IMG/VR virus record: IMGVR_UViG_3300023094_000017 | Coordinates: 1 to 43,037 of that record | From: a virus | Length of the DNA stretch: 43,037 nucleotides | Strand: one strand, 5' to 3' | Shown: positions 21,755 to 29,249 of the stretch, piece after piece | Layout: each line of letters starts with the position of its first letter | Numbering within the stretch: the stretch's first letter is position 1 | Position numbers and translations under genes: made by a program | Notes under the pieces: generated by a model | What the model saw: only the letters and a program-made list of their open reading frames with translations | Database searches by the model: none | What the model was told of the DNA's origin: nothing

Positions 21755-21981
21755 TGGCAACAACCTATGTAACTATTGATAAGGATAGAATGCCTTATTT
21801 TGCAACCCCTAAACCCGTAAAGATCTTTGACGTTGACAAAAAGGAAATGATAGCCAATTTTGAAACGGTAAAGGATGCGGCTAAATATTTAGGTTTATGC
21901 CATTCCGTAGTTTTGCAAATCATAAAGTACAAGCGCCGTAACACAACCAATAAATTAGGCTTAACAATAACCTGTAGATAA
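21754..21981 (+). CDS. Stand-alone NUMOD1-like DNA-binding protein, 75 aa
   Basis: VKIFDVDKKEMIANFETVKD then AAKYLGLCHSVVLQIIKYKR follows the NUMOD1 pattern: a short beta pair with 'x-F-x-S/T-x-x-x-A-A' and a helix-turn-helix. In homing endonucleases this module reads DNA, but here no nuclease domain is attached. It is coupled at both ends (TAATG) to structural genes. It may be a remnant of a homing gene or a small regulator. Confidence 0.6.
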   Translation: MATTYVTIDKDRMPYFATPKPVKIFDVDKKEMIANFETVKDAAKYLGLCHSVVLQIIKYKRRNTTNKLGLTITCR

Positions 21982-22154
21982 TGGATAAAATAAGAACAGC
22001 ATTTAATTTGATAATTATATCAATACTCTTATGCTTTATCAAGTCAGTTGTTTTCGGGTTGCACATATTCCCACATAGCCCAGGCGAGTTTTTTGTATGC
22101 CTTGTAATAACCCTTATCAATGCTTCGGCACTATGCATTTTATTTAAATTATAA
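21981..22154 (+). CDS. Small two-helix membrane protein, 57 aa
   Basis: Starts in a TAATG overlap (MDKIRTAFNL...). It has two hydrophobic helices (LIIISILLCFIKSVVFGL and FFVCLVITLINASALCILF) separated by a short polar turn. It ends one base before the next ATG. No family; a holin-like or exclusion role is conceivable, although the lysis cassette is elsewhere. Confidence 0.5.
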   Translation: MDKIRTAFNLIIISILLCFIKSVVFGLHIFPHSPGEFFVCLVITLINASALCILFKL

Positions 22155-22155
22155 C

Positions 22156-22437
22156 ATGATAAAAAACCTAATAAATGCTATCCGTATTTATAAACTGATA
22201 GTAAAGTACCCGGCAATATTTAAAGTAACTGAGCAGATATTTGCAACGCTTAACCAGGTTGCAACAGATCAAAGGCCGCGCACTCAAAATATAATAATTG
22301 ACTTTAAATCTGATTTGGTAGATAATGCCCGTTTAGATTTATGGGTTTGCCACGGCGAGGGTAACCCGGTGCAAAGGATAGCAGAATTAAGAAAAGAAGT
22401 TGATATTTTAAAAGCCGAGCAATGCAACCAAATTTAG
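22156..22437 (+). CDS. Hypothetical protein, 93 aa
   Basis: I use the ATG at 22156 (MIKNLINAIRIYKLIVKYP) rather than an upstream in-frame one that overlaps the membrane gene. An amphipathic N-terminal helix is followed by a beta region and a C-terminal helix (IAELRKEVDILKAEQ). It overlaps the large tail gene by 16 bases. Unrecognised. Confidence 0.55.
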   Translation: MIKNLINAIRIYKLIVKYPAIFKVTEQIFATLNQVATDQRPRTQNIIIDFKSDLVDNARLDLWVCHGEGNPVQRIAELRKEVDILKAEQCNQI

Positions 22438-24467
22438 TTTTAGTACCCGGTAAAGTTCTTTACCCCGATACGCCGCCGGGCCGCGATGCCTACGGCGCAT
22501 GGTTTATAAATATTACCGATGATAACGGTAACCCGGTAAACGGTGATAACATAATCGTTGCTTACGCTGAGAACACTGGTGGAGTGTCGGGAGTTATTCA
22601 GTACGCCACCATCCCCGGCCAGTCATACAAGATTTACGAGGGCATTATACAGCATAACGCCGAGCCTCCGAAGAGCTATATTTTAACAGGAACCAGCACG
22701 CCGGGCACACCATCCCCGCCAATTATACCCGATACGGCAATACAAAGCGTTGATATCATCCAAAAAGCCGACAGCGCCGGGTTAAACGGTACGGTAATGA
22801 TTAATGCAACAACCAGCTACGGGCCTATAGCTTATTACATTGATGATGTTTTAGGTACAGCCAATAGATCGGGGATCACCGCAGGGCCACACACGGCAAA
22901 GGTTATAGATGCTAACGATAACGAGGTAGAGATTGCCTTTACAATGGTTAGTGTTGATAGCATTTTAACAAAGGATCCATCTTTAACCGTAGGCGAAAAA
23001 ACAAGCCGATGGAACGCGGTATTTAACCCGATAGTATTTGAGTATGCCCGCAGGGATTTTGAAGTAACAGCGATAAGCCAGGATGATACCACGCAGAAAG
23101 CAAAGTTTGTTGTAAATACCAATTTGGCCGGCGTTGTAGTTGGCGATTTAGTTTTAATTGATGCAGGTATAACTAACGGGTTAAGCACCTACAAAGGGGC
23201 TTTAAAGGTGCTATCTATTGCGTTGCCCTCTACTTTGGTACTGGATGCCGATTATATAGAGCCGGACACCGTAAGCGGGTTTGTAAATATTGACAGGCTG
23301 CGGCCGTATTACAAGGTGATAACAAATATTAAGTTTGTGGATCCTGCGACAGGTAGATTTAAAACCATTGTGAGCACTAACCGCCCTATCAATGGCGTAA
23401 CAAAGGCCAATATATCAAGCCTATTGCAAAGCATAGTAAAGCCGGGGCCTGATTTGAGCGATTACACCGCGATTAATTACCGGGATATGGGTTTAGCGGC
23501 CAGCTATCAAATAAGCTACGCCGAAACATGGGAGGGTAACACGCCGGAGTATACGGATATCGAAACCCCGTACTATTGTGTTTACTCAGCAAAGCAAATA
23601 CAGGAATACGGAGGAGGCAATTTATTTAAGCAAGTGCCGGCACCAGGTGCAACGCCGGCCGCTAAGTGGTTAACTGATTTTGTAGAACCATCGTACACAA
23701 CCGGGTTTCCTTTTGATTTGCCATTTATCTACAGCGAGATAATGGCGGGGTATGATATTTATTACAAAATAACATTGTTGGATATCAACCGACAGCCGTT
23801 GCCGGATGATGCAATAACCGGATTTTTACTAAACGAGGACAGCAGCTACATTTTAAATAACGATGGTAGTAAGCTAATCATAGCTAAACAGCAGTTGGTA
23901 AACACCCCGATAGTTGAGCGCGTAGGATTAAACCGCCTGCTTATTGATACGGACTTTGGTGATACGTGTTGTTATCTGCAGGTACAACTATTTTATGATG
24001 ATGCAATAACCGGCAATCCCGTACAGGTAACCGAGGCAATTACGGTAAGGGTTGATAAAACATGTACTATCAACCCGGTTTACCTGCGTTGGATTGGCTT
24101 AAATGGTAGCTGGAATTACTTTAGGTTCAACTATAACCAAACGCTTACGCTGGATATCCAAAACCCTACAATCATAAAGGATTATGTAGACGATTGGGAA
24201 AATGCCGAGGGTATAGAGCGCGTTATTAGCAAGGATGCCAGCGAAAAGGTACAGGTTTACGCCGATGCGCTGGACAAAAACGATATGGCGGGGCTAAAAT
24301 CAATCAAATTTAGCCCGTATGTGCAGGTAATGACGCAAAGAAACCCTTTGAAATGGCAAACAATTATTGTAAATTCGAGCACATTTACAGAGGGGGAAAC
24401 CATAAACGAGCAGTCGGAATTTGGAATAACCTATAATTTACCATCTCGCAACGTGCAAAGCCAATGA
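22422..24467 (+). CDS. Large tail/baseplate protein, 681 aa
   Basis: A mostly beta-rich protein with Pro/Gly linkers. Residues about 100-175 look like an Ig/SprB-type repeat (TVMINATTSYGPIAYYIDDV then TAGPHTAKVIDANDNEVEI), common in Bacteroidota surface proteins. The C-terminal part has a conserved-looking region around YLRWIGLNGSWNYFRF. No enzyme motif is visible. Size, position in the tail block and the sibling-sized protein at 25515 suggest a distal tail or baseplate subunit. The specific role is an inference. Confidence 0.6.
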   Translation: MQPNLVLVPGKVLYPDTPPGRDAYGAWFINITDDNGNPVNGDNIIVAYAENTGGVSGVIQYATIPGQSYKIYEGIIQHNAEPPKSYILTGTSTPGTPSPPIIPDTAIQSVDIIQKADSAGLNGTVMINATTSYGPIAYYIDDVLGTANRSGITAGPHTAKVIDANDNEVEIAFTMVSVDSILTKDPSLTVGEKTSRWNAVFNPIVFEYARRDFEVTAISQDDTTQKAKFVVNTNLAGVVVGDLVLIDAGITNGLSTYKGALKVLSIALPSTLVLDADYIEPDTVSGFVNIDRLRPYYKVITNIKFVDPATGRFKTIVSTNRPINGVTKANISSLLQSIVKPGPDLSDYTAINYRDMGLAASYQISYAETWEGNTPEYTDIETPYYCVYSAKQIQEYGGGNLFKQVPAPGATPAAKWLTDFVEPSYTTGFPFDLPFIYSEIMAGYDIYYKITLLDINRQPLPDDAITGFLLNEDSSYILNNDGSKLIIAKQQLVNTPIVERVGLNRLLIDTDFGDTCCYLQVQLFYDDAITGNPVQVTEAITVRVDKTCTINPVYLRWIGLNGSWNYFRFNYNQTLTLDIQNPTIIKDYVDDWENAEGIERVISKDASEKVQVYADALDKNDMAGLKSIKFSPYVQVMTQRNPLKWQTIIVNSSTFTEGETINEQSEFGITYNLPSRNVQSQ

Positions 24468-24994
24468 TAGAGTTATTTTTAGATATTGCAGGACTTGAAA
24501 ACCTATTTCAAATTTCAAATTTTGGAAATTTAAAGAGATTAAAAAGAATATCTCCGCACCCGAGGGGAAATTTAACAATATCTGAAAAGATAGTTAAACC
24601 GCACTTAATGAGCAATGGGTATTTAGCTGTTAATTTATTTTCAAACGGCTCATATTCGCCTATCCTAATTCATAGGTTAGTTGCTGCTGCTTTTATCAAA
24701 AACAATTTGTTATTACCAATTGTAAACCACAAGGATAGCAACAGATTAAACAACCATGTTAATAATTTAGAGTGGTGTACACAAAAAGAAAACATAAGGC
24801 ATTGTATTGATGCTGGCAGGAGGCCAAAGCAGCAAGGATCTACCGCTCCGCGTGTTAAATTAACAGAAAAACAAGTTTTAGAAATAAGGGAACTTGTTAA
24901 GACTGTAAAGCAGGCAGATATTGCAAGATCCTACGGAATGGACACAGGCACTATTTGTAATATTGTAAATAGAAAATCATGGACACATATATGA
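24464..24994 (+). CDS. NUMOD4-HNH homing endonuclease, 176 aa
   Basis: N-terminal NUMOD4-like segment (IAGLENLFQISNFGNLKRL), then an HNH core (ILIHRLVAAAF, IVNHKDSNRLNNHVNNLEW, CTQKENIRH), then a C-terminal helix-turn-helix (LTEKQVLEIREL...) ending WTHI. It is inserted exactly between two tail genes with four-base overlaps (ATGA) at both ends, and is AT-rich compared with both. A close relative with the same domain order and the same flanking arrangement lies at 27572. Confidence 0.92.
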   Translation: MIELFLDIAGLENLFQISNFGNLKRLKRISPHPRGNLTISEKIVKPHLMSNGYLAVNLFSNGSYSPILIHRLVAAAFIKNNLLLPIVNHKDSNRLNNHVNNLEWCTQKENIRHCIDAGRRPKQQGSTAPRVKLTEKQVLEIRELVKTVKQADIARSYGMDTGTICNIVNRKSWTHI

Positions 24995-25377
24995 GTAAAG
25001 AATTTACCACAGGGCCAGGCAAAGAGCTTGCCGGTATACTGGATGCCAACGGTATCACAACCCAGGCAAAGCCGAGTGTTACAGCTATCCCGGTTGAGTT
25101 AGCTAATTTGTTAGCCGATGTAACCGCCCGCGAAGAGGATTGTTTAAAACGCATACACGCCCGCTATTGCATACCCAGGGCTTTAGGTATTGACGTAGGG
25201 GACATTAGTCGCTATGTGCCAGGCCCGGAGCAAAAGCCTAACTATTGGGAATATTGGTTTAAATGGGGTACGCCTCAGCAGTTCTTTTTAATGAGCCGCA
25301 ATTTTTATATCAATGACGCTGGCCTGCCTGTACTGGATATTGTTTTCCATAAAGATTTAATGAGGGAGGGGGATTAA
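24991..25377 (+). CDS. Hypothetical tail-associated protein, 128 aa
   Basis: I use the second ATG (24991, MSKEFTTGPG) because it forms the ATGA overlap with the HNH stop; the first ATG at 24979 lies within the HNH gene. The protein has a helical N-terminus and a beta-rich end with aromatic residues (NYWEYWFKWGTPQQFF). It sits between the two large tail proteins and is likely a small baseplate partner. Confidence 0.55.
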   Translation: MSKEFTTGPGKELAGILDANGITTQAKPSVTAIPVELANLLADVTAREEDCLKRIHARYCIPRALGIDVGDISRYVPGPEQKPNYWEYWFKWGTPQQFFLMSRNFYINDAGLPVLDIVFHKDLMREGD

Positions 25378-25515
25378 ATGGAGGCGGTTACAATTCTTTA
25401 TTTAGCTTATGGATATTATCTAAAAAAAGGCGATGATAAAATGCGTGAAATGGTAGGCTTAAAATGGAATGAACTTTCCGAGGTGCAGCCATTTGAGTAT
25501 AACTTTAACAGATAA
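25378..25515 (+). CDS. Hypothetical small protein, 45 aa
   Basis: MEAVTILYLA... starts directly after the previous stop and its own stop overlaps the ATG of the next large gene (TAATG). It contains a short apolar N-terminal helix and a charged remainder. The tight packing supports a real gene. Confidence 0.5.
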   Translation: MEAVTILYLAYGYYLKKGDDKMREMVGLKWNELSEVQPFEYNFNR

Positions 25516-27575
25516 TGCAGAGCTTACAATTATACCTAAACGATCAGCTTGCCGACCTTGCCGACGATAGCCCGATAGCGTTAACCTTTCAGATCAACAA
25601 CCTTGCCGATGTAAAGAACCAGGCAGGAAATACAAGCGATTTGTTTAAGCTACCATTAACCCAAAACAACCGGCGTATATTGGGTTTCCCGGATGATATA
25701 TCAGTAACCACAGAGGTACCGTATACGCAGCTACGGGCGCGGTTAATACAGGACGGTGTAGAGGTTATCCCCGAGGGCTTAGGTATCATTAACAGCACCG
25801 ACGAAAACAACGCCAGCGTTACCATATTAAGCGGCAACGTTGATTTTTTTGATAGTATTGATAACCCTATCTATGAGATGGGGGATAGTACAAAGGTTGC
25901 CGGCGCAAAGCAGCCATTTGCCCCGTATAATCACATTTGGAATTTAGCCAACGTTGTAGCAAGCCGAAAGGTAACAAATGGTTACATATACCCGGTGATA
26001 GATTACGGCGGCCTGAGCCCTTTAAAACCGTTTATTGTTGATGTTAGAAAGCTACGGCCGGGTTTCTTTTTGAAAACGATTATCGATCTTATTGTAAGCG
26101 GTACCGGGTACACGGCAAAAGGATCTTTATTATCAAATCCCCTTTACGATAAGCTAATCGTACAGTTTGCAAATGATAACTTTGAGCACGGCACAGATTA
26201 CCAGGTGCAGCCGGACACAATAGGCATGAACGCCACAAGTACAGAAGATCAAGAGGGCGCGGCGGTGTTTGTTGGTTTCAATACAGCCGGCCGCAGGGGT
26301 GTTATAAACTTTGGCCGTACCGATAGCGACCCGCAAACACAATTTACAGGCGGTACAACCTTTACCGCTGAGCAGATAATGACAGCTACCGTATTGGTAA
26401 CTATCCCAAAGCTTGATTTACGCGGGCGTATGGGTTCTGATCCCTGCAACCTTAATATTAATATTCACCTGCACACGCCGGGCGGCGATTTGGATTATAC
26501 TTTAAATTACGATCTCGCAAATTATACACGCGTGCCGGGCACCAGCGGCGGCAGCTTACAGGGCTATATAAATTATGGCAACAAAACGCTATCCGCTGAT
26601 ATTGATTTACAGGTAGGCGATCAGATAACCATAACATACGAATTTTTAGGCGGCGCACCGGGTTACTTCAAAATGTACAGCGGCGCTACACTTTACATAA
26701 AGTCCAAAAATGATAATATGCTGTTTGGCCAGCAAGTGCAATGTGAAAGGATATTCCCGGATATAACCCAAAAGGATCTATTAAAAGACACCCTGCAGCG
26801 CTTCGCCATTATCTGCCAAACTGATAACACAAATCGGGAGGTAACATTTGCAAGCTTTAAGGATATTGTATCAAACATACCAATTGCAAAGAACTGGACA
26901 AACAAGGTAGTTAACCAGGGCAAAACGGTTGCCTTTCAGTTGGGTAATTACGGCCAGGTAAACAACCTAAAGTATAAACAGGATGACGCTATACCCGAGG
27001 GCTACGCGGATGACGTAATAAACATAGCAGATAAGACGCTGCAGGCAACGCAGGATCTTTTTACAGGCCAGTTTGCCCCGAGCCTAAACAGTCCGTTTGT
27101 AGGCGGCCCAACGGCCCAAATATTAAAGCTGGATTACATTAACGATCCCGGATCCTTTGAGTTTAGCATAGGCACGCAGCCGCGCATATTGGTAGAGGAA
27201 AAACGCGCGCTGTATATAGGTAATTCGAGCGATACGGTGCAATTTACAGACGGTAGTAGTACCACATACGTAAACGATGTAATAAGCACCGCGTATTTTT
27301 ACAAGGATAACGGCGAGTTTAGTTTAATGTGGAAAGACAAAAACGGGCAACCAGGTTTGCGGACGCTTTATTACAAAGAGTTGGAGCGCATATTAAAGCA
27401 AACCAAAAAGATAACCCGGTACATAATGCTAAACGCCCGGGATATACAGGAGCTTGATTTGCTTGTGCCGGTGTACTTAGAGCAGGATAGCGCGTATTTT
27501 TACATTAACAAAATAGATCAGTGGATTAAAGGCCGGCCGACAAAATTAGAATTAATAAAACTTGGTGAAATATGA
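25515..27575 (+). CDS. Large tail/baseplate protein, 686 aa
   Basis: The N-terminus (LQLYLNDQLADL...SPIALTFQINNLADVKNQAG then SDLFKLPLTQNNRRILGFP) is a pattern I know from structural proteins of Bacteroidota phages. Beta-rich throughout, with a region resembling a carbohydrate-binding or lectin-like fold around 230-300. No catalytic motif is recognised. It is followed by a homing HNH gene in a four-base overlap. Baseplate or tail-fibre anchor is the most likely role. Confidence 0.65.
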   Translation: MQSLQLYLNDQLADLADDSPIALTFQINNLADVKNQAGNTSDLFKLPLTQNNRRILGFPDDISVTTEVPYTQLRARLIQDGVEVIPEGLGIINSTDENNASVTILSGNVDFFDSIDNPIYEMGDSTKVAGAKQPFAPYNHIWNLANVVASRKVTNGYIYPVIDYGGLSPLKPFIVDVRKLRPGFFLKTIIDLIVSGTGYTAKGSLLSNPLYDKLIVQFANDNFEHGTDYQVQPDTIGMNATSTEDQEGAAVFVGFNTAGRRGVINFGRTDSDPQTQFTGGTTFTAEQIMTATVLVTIPKLDLRGRMGSDPCNLNINIHLHTPGGDLDYTLNYDLANYTRVPGTSGGSLQGYINYGNKTLSADIDLQVGDQITITYEFLGGAPGYFKMYSGATLYIKSKNDNMLFGQQVQCERIFPDITQKDLLKDTLQRFAIICQTDNTNREVTFASFKDIVSNIPIAKNWTNKVVNQGKTVAFQLGNYGQVNNLKYKQDDAIPEGYADDVINIADKTLQATQDLFTGQFAPSLNSPFVGGPTAQILKLDYINDPGSFEFSIGTQPRILVEEKRALYIGNSSDTVQFTDGSSTTYVNDVISTAYFYKDNGEFSLMWKDKNGQPGLRTLYYKELERILKQTKKITRYIMLNARDIQELDLLVPVYLEQDSAYFYINKIDQWIKGRPTKLELIKLGEI

Positions 27576-28105
27576 TAGAAGTTTGGAAAGATGTAATTGA
27601 TTACGAGGGGCTATATCAAGTATCAAATTTTGGCAGGATAAAAAGTCTTGATAAAGAAATATTCGGCATTCCTGGTAGTTTAAGAAAATCCAAGATATTA
27701 AAGCCGTGTTTAAATTCGGGAGGCTATCTTGGTTTATGCTTAAGAAAAGGGGGAAAAGTAAAAAGCCATAATGTTCATATATTGGTTGCTAAAGCATTCC
27801 ATGAAAATAATGAAGATAAAGCCGAAGTAAATCATATTGATGCCAATAAATTCAATAATAAAGCTGATAATTTAGAGTGGAATAGCAGATGTGAAAACAT
27901 GAGGCACGCATTTGATAATAATTTAATACATCGTAATTGCGGAGAAAAGCATCATAAATCTAAACTAACCGCAGAAGATGTTATTAAAATAAGAGAGCTT
28001 TATGAGAATAACGAGTATACTAAAAATGAATTATCTATAATGTACGGGGTTTCTGATACATCAATACATTATATCATAATAAAAAAGAATTGGGCACATA
28101 TATAA
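27572..28105 (+). CDS. NUMOD4-HNH homing endonuclease, 177 aa
   Basis: WKDVIDYEGLYQVSNFGRIK is a textbook NUMOD4 start. The HNH core follows (NVHILVAKAF, EVNHIDANKFNNKADNLEW, CENMRHAF) and a C-terminal helix-turn-helix ends NWAHI. It begins with ATGATAGAAG overlapping the previous stop, like its relative at 24464, and is AT-rich. It is followed by the long non-coding region. Complete and probably active as a homing enzyme. Confidence 0.93.
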   Translation: MIEVWKDVIDYEGLYQVSNFGRIKSLDKEIFGIPGSLRKSKILKPCLNSGGYLGLCLRKGGKVKSHNVHILVAKAFHENNEDKAEVNHIDANKFNNKADNLEWNSRCENMRHAFDNNLIHRNCGEKHHKSKLTAEDVIKIRELYENNEYTKNELSIMYGVSDTSIHYIIIKKNWAHI

Positions 28106-28153
28106 GCCACTTTGCAACCCCTACAAAGCCCCTTTGAAATAATTAAAATAATA

Positions 28154-28185
28154 TTTGTTTATATAATTAAATTGATATATAATTG
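28154..28185 (+). promoter_or_regulatory. Promoter of the structured RNA region
   Basis: TTTG (28154-28157), 20 bases, TATAATTG (28178-28185), one mismatch from TAnnTTTG. Transcription would begin near 28189. No start codon with a sensible frame follows. Confidence 0.65.
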
Positions 28186-28188
28186 TAC

Positions 28189-28598
28189 TCAACAACCATA
28201 GAGCGGGGCATTAAAGCAATGGAGTGTAACAGGGATTAGCAGCCGTCAATATAACCCTGTTCGATGCGCGTGTAGCGATGGAAAACAAAAACGGTATTGC
28301 GCCCCATGATTAACAAAGTGAGTATAGCCCCGGTGTAATGTGCCGGGGCTTTGTTAAAGAGATTTAAGAAAGTGGCTTCGTGCGGCCATATAAACAATGC
28401 CGATAGATCCCCTTATCTATGAGTAAGGCCCGCGCCGATTGTGGGGTTACACAAACGGGTTAAAAGGTTGCTAACCTTGACACCGGGAAAGACTGTTTGT
28501 CATACGTTGGGGTAGCTGTTAAGTGTTTTCACCTCCCAACTTAGTAGACAGCGTAAACACACAAAGCGGGAAGCGCTACACCAGCCGCCCGCTTTTTT
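28189..28598 (+). ncRNA. Large structured non-coding RNA candidate (~410 nt)
   Basis: From promoter to a canonical terminator there is no convincing reading frame but many helices: GGGGC/GCCCC (28205/28301) with GCAAT/ATTGC, AACAGGG/CCCTGTT (28228/28255), TTAACAA...AGCCCCGG with CCGGGGCT...TTGTTAA (28310-28357), ATAGAT/ATCTAT (28403/28415), ACAAAC/GTTTGT (28451/28495) enclosing AAGGTT/AACCTT, GTTGGG/CCCAAC (28506/28535), then the terminator. The density and nesting suggest a functional RNA such as the large phage-borne RNAs (GOLLD, ROOL). I recognise no known family core. Confidence 0.6.
28563..28598 (+). terminator. Canonical intrinsic terminator of the RNA region
   Basis: AAAGCGGG (28563-28570) pairs with CCCGCTTT (28588-28595), then TTT. 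It is a perfect 8-bp stem with a 17-base loop. Confidence 0.85.
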
Positions 28599-28633
28599 AA
28601 TGCACTTCACACAATAGGTTTATAATTGGTAAG

Positions 28634-28663
28634 ATCCCGAGGCGCGAGGCACCGGGATTTTTT
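28634..28663 (+). terminator. Second intrinsic terminator downstream of the RNA region
   Basis: ATCCCG (28634-28639) pairs with CGGGAT (28653-28658) and is followed by TTTTT. With the terminator at 28563 it makes a tandem stop that insulates the following gene. Confidence 0.8.
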
Positions 28664-28676
28664 ATTTTACAATGCT

Positions 28677-28707
28677 ATTGTTTTTAGTAATTATATAACT
28701 ATATTGC
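28677..28707 (+). promoter_or_regulatory. Promoter candidate for the 28730 gene
   Basis: ATTG (28677-28680), 19 bases, TATATTGC (28700-28707). Both boxes are imperfect, but the position after a double terminator and 23 bases before an ATG supports it. Confidence 0.45.
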
Positions 28708-28729
28708 AGCCACTTAATTAAAACAAACT

Positions 28730-29053
28730 ATGAAATACAGATCATTACGAAACATGGGTATAGCTTTAGCGGCTATTTTGGGATTAGGTTCGGCAAGTTC
28801 AACCAGCGCACCAATTTACAGCGGGCCGGGCACGGTTAAAACACAGGGAGATTTTAAGGCACCGAGTACCAGGGTAAACACAAGACACAAAGTAGTTAAA
28901 GAAGTTGGCGGGCTAAACCTTATGGATATGGGCGGTAACTTCGGGATGACACCCAAAGAGTACGGGCAGATTTACGGCAATGGTGGCAGTAAGCGAAGTA
29001 ACCGGCTGAGATACGGGCACAATGCAAAATTAAAACGCCGTGGTGTTTGCTAA
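28730..29053 (+). CDS. Small basic protein with hydrophobic N-terminus, 107 aa
   Basis: The N-terminus (MKYRSLRNMGIALAAILGLGSASS) resembles a signal peptide or membrane anchor. The rest is basic and Gly/Asn-rich (GGNFGMTPKEYGQIYGNGGS, then many Arg and Lys), with one Cys at the end. It forms a separate transcription unit between the RNA region and the tape measure. It could be a virion protein or an exported factor. I recognise no family. Confidence 0.6.
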   Translation: MKYRSLRNMGIALAAILGLGSASSTSAPIYSGPGTVKTQGDFKAPSTRVNTRHKVVKEVGGLNLMDMGGNFGMTPKEYGQIYGNGGSKRSNRLRYGHNAKLKRRGVC

Positions 29054-29077
29054 TATCAAATAAGCTTTTTATATTAG
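29046..29077 (+). promoter_or_regulatory. Promoter for a short leader RNA ahead of the tape measure
   Basis: TTTG (29046-29049) within the end of the 107-aa gene, 20 bases, TATATTAG (29070-29077). Transcription would begin near 29081. Confidence 0.65.
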
Positions 29078-29080
29078 CAC

Positions 29081-29200
29081 CTCACAAGGGAGTACTATAA
29101 ACAACAAACTAAAACTAAAGCCTATGAAAAGATAAAAACACCTCGCTTAAAGATTTAACTAACTTATCGAAAAAGCTGTACAGAAATGTATGGCTTTTTT
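29081..29200 (+). ncRNA. Short leader or small RNA before the tape measure gene
   Basis: About 120 bases between promoter and terminator, A-rich, with a three-codon mini-frame (ATGAAAAGATAA at 29124). No larger gene fits. The layout promoter, short RNA, terminator, gene repeats what is seen at 9000-9140. Confidence 0.45.
29170..29200 (+). terminator. Intrinsic terminator/attenuator before the tape measure
   Basis: AAAAAGC (29170-29176) pairs with GCTTTTT (29193-29199), with a GTAC/GTAT inner pairing, then a U-rich end. It occupies the region of an upstream ATG at 29190, so that start is unlikely. Confidence 0.65.
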
Positions 29201-29249
29201 GTTATATAACTATTCCGTATATTTAGCCAATAAAATTAGCAAAAAGCCA

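Noticed and set aside
28326-28355. Intrinsic terminator (AGCCCCGG/CCGGGGCT)
   Set aside because: The 3' side is only TTTGTT and pairs with AACAA upstream of the stem, so it looks like an internal arm of a longer RNA. It could still terminate partly.
28106-28729. Group I or group II intron linked to the NUMOD4-HNH gene
   Set aside because: I could not find the conserved intron core or domain V, and the flanking genes are intact and not split.
29190-29249. Earlier start for the tape measure gene at 29190
   Set aside because: That ATG lies inside the terminator hairpin at 29170-29200, and the protein family start resembles MAEDITRK at 29250.
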